Shown here piece after piece: positions 21,411 to 25,276 of a stretch of 25,276 bases of DNA (its first letter is position 1; the number at the start of each line of letters is the position of its first letter). Where the stretch lies: assembly GCA_021296025.1 (NCBI GenBank), contig JAGWBF010000010.1:1-25276 (forward strand), read 5' to 3'. Origin of the DNA: Dehalococcoidia bacterium. Its GTDB lineage: Bacteria; Chloroflexota; Dehalococcoidia; Lucifugimonadales; JAGWBF01. The notes under the pieces were generated by a model. The model worked only from the letters and a program-made list of their open reading frames with translations, did not search any database and was not told where the DNA came from. A program made the translations under genes and the position numbers.

Positions 21411-23252
21411 CTATGAGGAGGGCCGCCTGCGTCGCGTTGGCGTGTCGGCGATGTAGCTGGACAGGTTCAGGGCGGTGTGGATCAGTCCGATGTGGGAGTA
21501 GGCTTGGGGAAAGTTTCCAAGCTGCCTCCCCGACATCGGGTCGTACATTTCGGCAAAGAGACCCAGATGGTTTGCCTGCCTTCTAATCACCTCGTTGAAG
21601 TAGTCGAATCCCCTGTCGGTTTGCCCGGTGTAGATCAGGTTCCCGATCAGCCAGAAGCTAAGGAGCGTGAACGCCCCTTCACGTTGTCCCCGAAGCCCGT
21701 CGTCGGTCTCATCGGGAAGGTATCGCCAGACCAGCGACCCGTCGGTCAGCTCTCTTTCGATGGCATCTACGTTGTAGCGAACCCGCGGGTCGTCCCGCGA
21801 AAGCAGGCCAAGAAAGGGAATAGCGAGGTTGGACGCATCGAGGGTTTCATGTTCGTACCTCTGCCGGAAAGCCCCTTTTGAGGCGCACCAGCCCTCATCC
21901 AGGATCTGCGCCTTGATTAGCTCGGCGGTCTCCTGCCACCGCTTGGCGAGGCTGAAATCTTCCATGGCGGCCGCCATCGACGAGGCCTTTTCCAGGGCGG
22001 CCCAGCACATCACCTTGGAATAGACAAAGTGTTGCTGGTCCCCCCGCACCTCCCAGACACCCCGGTCCTTAAGGTGCCAGTTGGCTACCACAGTCTCAGC
22101 AAGACTGTGAACCAAGGCCCAGCTTTCTGTGGACACTTCTCCGTGCAGAAGGAACAGGGAGTGGATGGAGAGGATGACCTCTCCGAACACATCCAGTTGA
22201 AGATGGCGCGCCGCAGCATTGCCGATGCGGACAGGGCGGGAATCTTCGTAGCCCCTAAGATGGTCCAACCTGCGTTCCCGCAGTGGGGAGTTGGAGCTCA
22301 CGCCGTAGAGGATGCGGGTCTTTTGGTGGGTTAGCTTGCACTGTTCCAAGAGCCATCTCATGTACCGGTCAGCGCCGTACACATCCCCCAAGCGATACAG
22401 AATGTCCACCGTAAAGCTGGAATCCCGTAGCCACGAGTAGCGATAGTCCCAGTTTCGGGTGCCTCCGATGGTCTCCGGTAGGCTGGTTGTTGGAGCGGCT
22501 ACTATGGCCCCAGTGTTCCTGTACATCATCAGGTGCAGGGCCAGAAAGGACCGGACCACCGCATCCCGCCACAGACCGGCGTAGTTCATCTTGGCCACCA
22601 ACCCCTGCCAGTAGAGCCTGGTGCTGTTTAGCTTCTCCATGGTCTGGAGAAGCTCGATGCTTGCTGGACGCCCGTGCCCATATGTGACTACGATCGTCTC
22701 TCTTTGTCCTGATGACATGGTGAAACTGAAGGTGACTCCCCGTTCATTCACGGGCAGTGGAATACTGGAAAGTAGGGTAATAACCTGACGTCCTCCCGAA
22801 GCCCGTACAGCGGTTGCTCCTCGGCGCCCTCTTATGGGCTCGAACTTTGGGAATGATTGGGCATAGTCATGCCTGGGCTGGAAGTCGCAGGTCATCTCCA
22901 CCTCTCCGGAGGTGCAGGTGACTATACGGTGGATCTCATGAGGGGCTTTCGGTGGGGTTTCCGGGTTATCATCGTCGTCTTCGGCAGCTGGCATGAAGTC
23001 CGTTACGGAAATCTCTCCCGTAGCCGTCCTGAAGGTTGTCTTCAGGATGTTGGAGTCGGTGAGGTACTCTTGGTTGGACTGGAAATCAGGACTGGTGGGG
23101 CCGATGCGGAAGCGTCCGCCAACATCTGGGTCGAGGATGGCGGCGAAAATGCTGGGAGAGTCGAATCTTGGAAAGCAGCACCAGTCAATGGAGCCATCGG
23201 TACCGACGAGGGCCGCAGAGGACATGTCGCCTATTAGTCCGTAGTGGTACAA
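21411..23252 (-). CDS. GH15 family glucoamylase/trehalase-like glycoside hydrolase
   Basis: A 613-aa enzyme with an N-terminal beta-rich trehalase-like domain (about 1-200; YGLIGDMSSAALVGTDGSIDW) and a GH15 (alpha/alpha)6 barrel (about 225-600). Barrel landmarks include ETIGGTRNWDYRYSWLRDSSF (260-280), GVWEVRG with likely catalytic acid E401, and GLFAEMYDP with likely base E568, followed by RQLGNFPQAYSHIGLI. Bacterial relatives hydrolyse trehalose or alpha-glucans, releasing glucose by inversion; which one cannot be decided here. No signal peptide is seen, so it probably acts in the cytosol. TTG 23252 is the start, because the conserved YGLIGD precedes the first Met. It is followed with zero spacing by an exporter ATPase, an unusual partner. 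Confidence 0.9.
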   Translation of the reverse strand: MYHYGLIGDMSSAALVGTDGSIDWCCFPRFDSPSIFAAILDPDVGGRFRIGPTSPDFQSNQEYLTDSNILKTTFRTATGEISVTDFMPAAEDDDDNPETPPKAPHEIHRIVTCTSGEVEMTCDFQPRHDYAQSFPKFEPIRGRRGATAVRASGGRQVITLLSSIPLPVNERGVTFSFTMSSGQRETIVVTYGHGRPASIELLQTMEKLNSTRLYWQGLVAKMNYAGLWRDAVVRSFLALHLMMYRNTGAIVAAPTTSLPETIGGTRNWDYRYSWLRDSSFTVDILYRLGDVYGADRYMRWLLEQCKLTHQKTRILYGVSSNSPLRERRLDHLRGYEDSRPVRIGNAAARHLQLDVFGEVILSIHSLFLLHGEVSTESWALVHSLAETVVANWHLKDRGVWEVRGDQQHFVYSKVMCWAALEKASSMAAAMEDFSLAKRWQETAELIKAQILDEGWCASKGAFRQRYEHETLDASNLAIPFLGLLSRDDPRVRYNVDAIERELTDGSLVWRYLPDETDDGLRGQREGAFTLLSFWLIGNLIYTGQTDRGFDYFNEVIRRQANHLGLFAEMYDPMSGRQLGNFPQAYSHIGLIHTALNLSSYIADTPTRRRRPSS

Positions 23253-23288
23253 AGCTGGCCTAGGCTGAGGTGCTCCCTAACGTGGCGG

Positions 23289-23318
23289 AGTGTAGCACTG
23301 GAATCCAGCCTCCTGCAA
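23289..23318 (-). promoter_or_regulatory. Candidate promoter for the GH15-exporter operon
   Basis: On the minus strand TTGCAG (23313-23318) is followed after 18 bp by TACACT (23289-23294, 4/6 to TATAAT). A TGC directly before the -10 makes it an extended -10. It lies in the 115-bp gap between the binding-protein stop and the GH15 start, giving a leader of about 30 nt. The -35 is only 3/6. Confidence 0.45.
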
Positions 23319-23367
23319 CGAGAATAAGAGCAGGAATTGGCCAGCAATGCGTTCGCCTGCGCTTGTC

Positions 23368-25179
23368 CTATTCGTCGGTCCTGTAGAGATAGCGGATATC
23401 CCAGATGCCGTAGAGGGTGGGAACCGAGTTTCCGAATACGTTCCGCACTGCGCTTATGCGTTCCGACAGGGTTAGGTAGACCAGAGGGAGATTCTCGGCA
23501 ACGATCTCCTGCGCCTGATGATAGAGCTGCACGCGCTTGTCGTGGTCCAGTTCCTGGCTTGCGGTGACATATATCTCGTCGATCTGGGCTTCCCACTCCG
23601 TTGCGGGCTGGGCCTGGTTGGGGTACCACATGTGCAGATTCTCGCTGCTGTGCCAGAGGCTTATGCCGTAATGGGGCTCTGATGATCCGGTGAATCCAAT
23701 GATAATGGCCTCCCAGTCGTAGGAACTGGTCAACTGGGAAACCAGCAGATCGAACCCGATGGCCTCGTAATCGACGCCTATACCAATGTCCCGCAGCCCT
23801 TGGAAAACAATATCGGCGGCATCTTCCCGGACGGTGTTGCCTTTGTTGGTAACCATCGAGAACCTAATCTCATTGCCATCTGAGTCTTCCCGCACCCCAT
23901 CCCCGTTGGAATCCTCCCAGCCCATGTCATCGAGAATCTCATTCGCCTTGTCCAGGTCGTACTCGTACCTTTGAACATCGGGGTTGTGGAAGTCCCCTGC
24001 TGCGGGGCTGATGGACGACCATTGTGGGTACCCCAGGCCGTGTTGCACCTCATCGATGATGGCAGCTTTGTCGATGCTATGGGCAACGGCTTGGCGGAAC
24101 TGCACATTCTGGAACCAGTCCAGCTTGGTTGGGTCCACAATAGGCTCACCCGAATCTGGATCGGTGTTGGGGTTCATGTTGAATACCAGGAAGGTTGTCC
24201 CGAAGGCGGGACCTCTCTTGGAGATTGTAAAGTTTCCTTCTTCTTGTAGGGGTTCCAGGTCTGCCAGCTCCTTCCCTGCTACTCCGTGGGCATCGGACTC
24301 TCCTGCCTTGAAGCTGGCGAGCTCATCCTCCAGCTCGGGGACGATGATATGAACGATCTCCTCCAAGTAGGGCAGGGAGTTGCCTGCTTCATCCTTGAGC
24401 CAGTAGCTGGGGTTGCGTCGCATGACCACTCGTTGGGTGGGGACGTATTCCTCAATGGTGAAGGGACCCGTCCCGATGATCTCCGCCGGGTCCGTTTCGA
24501 TATCCCATACTTCCGTGAAGGTGCCGTCGTCTACGTACTGCTCAAGGATGTGTCTGGGATAGATTGATGTGCCCATGGAGCGAAGGAAGGGGGCGAAGGG
24601 CACCGGAAGGACGCACCTGATGGTGAATTCGTCCAGCGCGGTGACGGTCATCGGGGCCTCCTGCCATACCCCGCTTTCCTCATCCCGATGCCGGAAGTGG
24701 AATGACGGCCGGCTGCTTGCCGGGATGTCGTGGTTGTAGATGATGCGGTTGAATGTGAAGTCCACATCATCCGCAGTGAAGGGCTCCCCGTCGTGCCATC
24801 GCACGTCCTGCCGCAGGTGGAAGGTCCACGTCAGGCCGTCCTCCGAAGACTCCCAAGACTCGGCCAGGGCTGGCTCTACCTCGTTGGTCAGCCATGAGGT
24901 TTCGGTTAGTCCTTCGAAGAGATAGCCCAGTACATTCGAGGATGAAGCATCGGTGGAAATAGCCAGGTTAAAGGTCAGCGGTTCCGAGATTGTCGCCGAA
25001 GTGAGAGTTCCGCCGTGTTTCCCGATGGCGTACTCGAACTCGTTGGCGTTCTTTCCCAGCTGCTCTACAACGCTATCCTCGGACGGAGCGCCATCTCCTA
25101 AGCAGGCGGAGGCGACCAGAAGGCAAGTGGTCAGTAGAGAGATGAGCCCCAATTTGGACCAAAGGCGAGTGTTCTTCAC
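23368..25179 (-). CDS. Family 5 extracellular solute-binding lipoprotein (oligopeptide/dipeptide type)
   Basis: A binding protein of the SBP_bac_5 (OppA/DppA) family, 603 aa, predicted to be lipid-anchored outside the membrane. A lipobox (LVASAC, Cys26) follows a short basic and hydrophobic signal. Family landmarks: GLTWTFHLRQDVRWHDGEPFTADDVDFTFNR (115-145 region), IGTGPF, VVMRRNPSYW, VQFRQAVAHSIDKAAI and PLVYLTL near the C-terminus. The EDSNGDGVREDSDGNE segment resembles an EF-hand loop; Asp-rich loops at this place are common in the family. The GTG start has only a weak ribosome site. No permease or ATPase of an Opp system is visible; they may lie beyond the right edge, or the protein may be an orphan. 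The ligand is not deducible: peptides, sugars and nickel are all known for the family. Confidence 0.92.
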   Translation of the reverse strand: MKNTRLWSKLGLISLLTTCLLVASACLGDGAPSEDSVVEQLGKNANEFEYAIGKHGGTLTSATISEPLTFNLAISTDASSSNVLGYLFEGLTETSWLTNEVEPALAESWESSEDGLTWTFHLRQDVRWHDGEPFTADDVDFTFNRIIYNHDIPASSRPSFHFRHRDEESGVWQEAPMTVTALDEFTIRCVLPVPFAPFLRSMGTSIYPRHILEQYVDDGTFTEVWDIETDPAEIIGTGPFTIEEYVPTQRVVMRRNPSYWLKDEAGNSLPYLEEIVHIIVPELEDELASFKAGESDAHGVAGKELADLEPLQEEGNFTISKRGPAFGTTFLVFNMNPNTDPDSGEPIVDPTKLDWFQNVQFRQAVAHSIDKAAIIDEVQHGLGYPQWSSISPAAGDFHNPDVQRYEYDLDKANEILDDMGWEDSNGDGVREDSDGNEIRFSMVTNKGNTVREDAADIVFQGLRDIGIGVDYEAIGFDLLVSQLTSSYDWEAIIIGFTGSSEPHYGISLWHSSENLHMWYPNQAQPATEWEAQIDEIYVTASQELDHDKRVQLYHQAQEIVAENLPLVYLTLSERISAVRNVFGNSVPTLYGIWDIRYLYRTDE

Positions 25180-25198
25180 GGCTTAGATTCCCAGGACT

Positions 25199-25276
25199 TC
25201 ACTCTTCGCGTTTAGCGATGAGGGTAAGGTGGTTTTTGTTGTTTTCTCTGTGGTAGGAGGCATGGTCCATCATGGT
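25199..25276 (-). CDS. Possible C-terminal end of an upstream gene (partial)
   Basis: A minus-strand frame is open from the window edge to a TGA at 25199-25201, ending 19 bp before the binding-protein GTG. It encodes about 25 residues with a charged end (TLIAKREE). I do not recognise it. An open stretch this short arises often by chance, so the only support is its position just upstream of a co-directional gene. If it is not coding, these 97 bp would be the promoter region of the binding protein. Confidence 0.2.
   Translation of the reverse strand, partial: TMMDHASYHRENNKNHLTLIAKREE

Overview
The window (25.3 kb) looks like bacterial chromosome of moderately high G+C from an uncultured-type lineage. 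It has 25 recognisable protein genes packed into six or seven transcription units, and I found no rRNA, tRNA, CRISPR array, phage module or insertion sequence. The gene order aroQ-pepP-efp followed by xseA-xseB, with topA-xerC upstream, resembles Firmicutes and Chloroflexota. Family-level details (a DrrA-like exporter, a GH15 enzyme, an amino-acid ABC system, a non-discriminating-type AspRS) fit a Chloroflexota/Dehalococcoidia-SAR202-like genome best. This placement is inference; no marker in the window settles it. Start-codon use is striking: 11 of 24 visible starts are read as TTG.

Region by region. Bases 1-6805 (+ strand) form one tight run: the topA C-terminus with four zinc ribbons, a XerC/D tyrosine recombinase, aroQ, an Xaa-Pro-type M24 peptidase, efp, xseA, xseB, a PHP phosphoesterase and a PurN-like formyltransferase. 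Most genes overlap or lie within a few bases of each other. Bases 6828-10840 (- strand) carry aspS, tig and clpP, with a strong extended -10 promoter in front of tig. A divergent promoter region (10841-11026) then leads into a GNAT acetyltransferase and a rhomboid protease (+ strand), which are joined by a three-copy 15-bp tandem repeat.

Bases 12376-17530 (- strand) are a complete branched-chain amino-acid-type ABC importer, transcribed livK-livH-livM-livG-livF. Its LivH permease has a large membrane-spanning insertion. A 295-bp divergent gap separates it from a DrrA-like ATPase and ABC-2 permease (+ strand, 17829-19614). That pair meets, tail to tail across a 7-bp hairpin, a second ABC-2 exporter (- strand, 19666-21410). 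The second exporter is translationally coupled to an upstream GH15 glucoamylase/trehalase-like enzyme (21411-23252). Upstream again is a family 5 (oligopeptide-type) solute-binding lipoprotein, and a short open frame runs off the right edge.

Most of the window is housekeeping: DNA topology, recombination and repair, shikimate pathway, translation factors, chaperone and protease, plus transport. I do not see a clear undescribed defence or mobile system. The most unusual items are the enlarged LivH, the EF-P loop with Gln at the modified-residue position, the PHP/formyltransferase pair, the GH15-exporter coupling and the heavy use of TTG starts.
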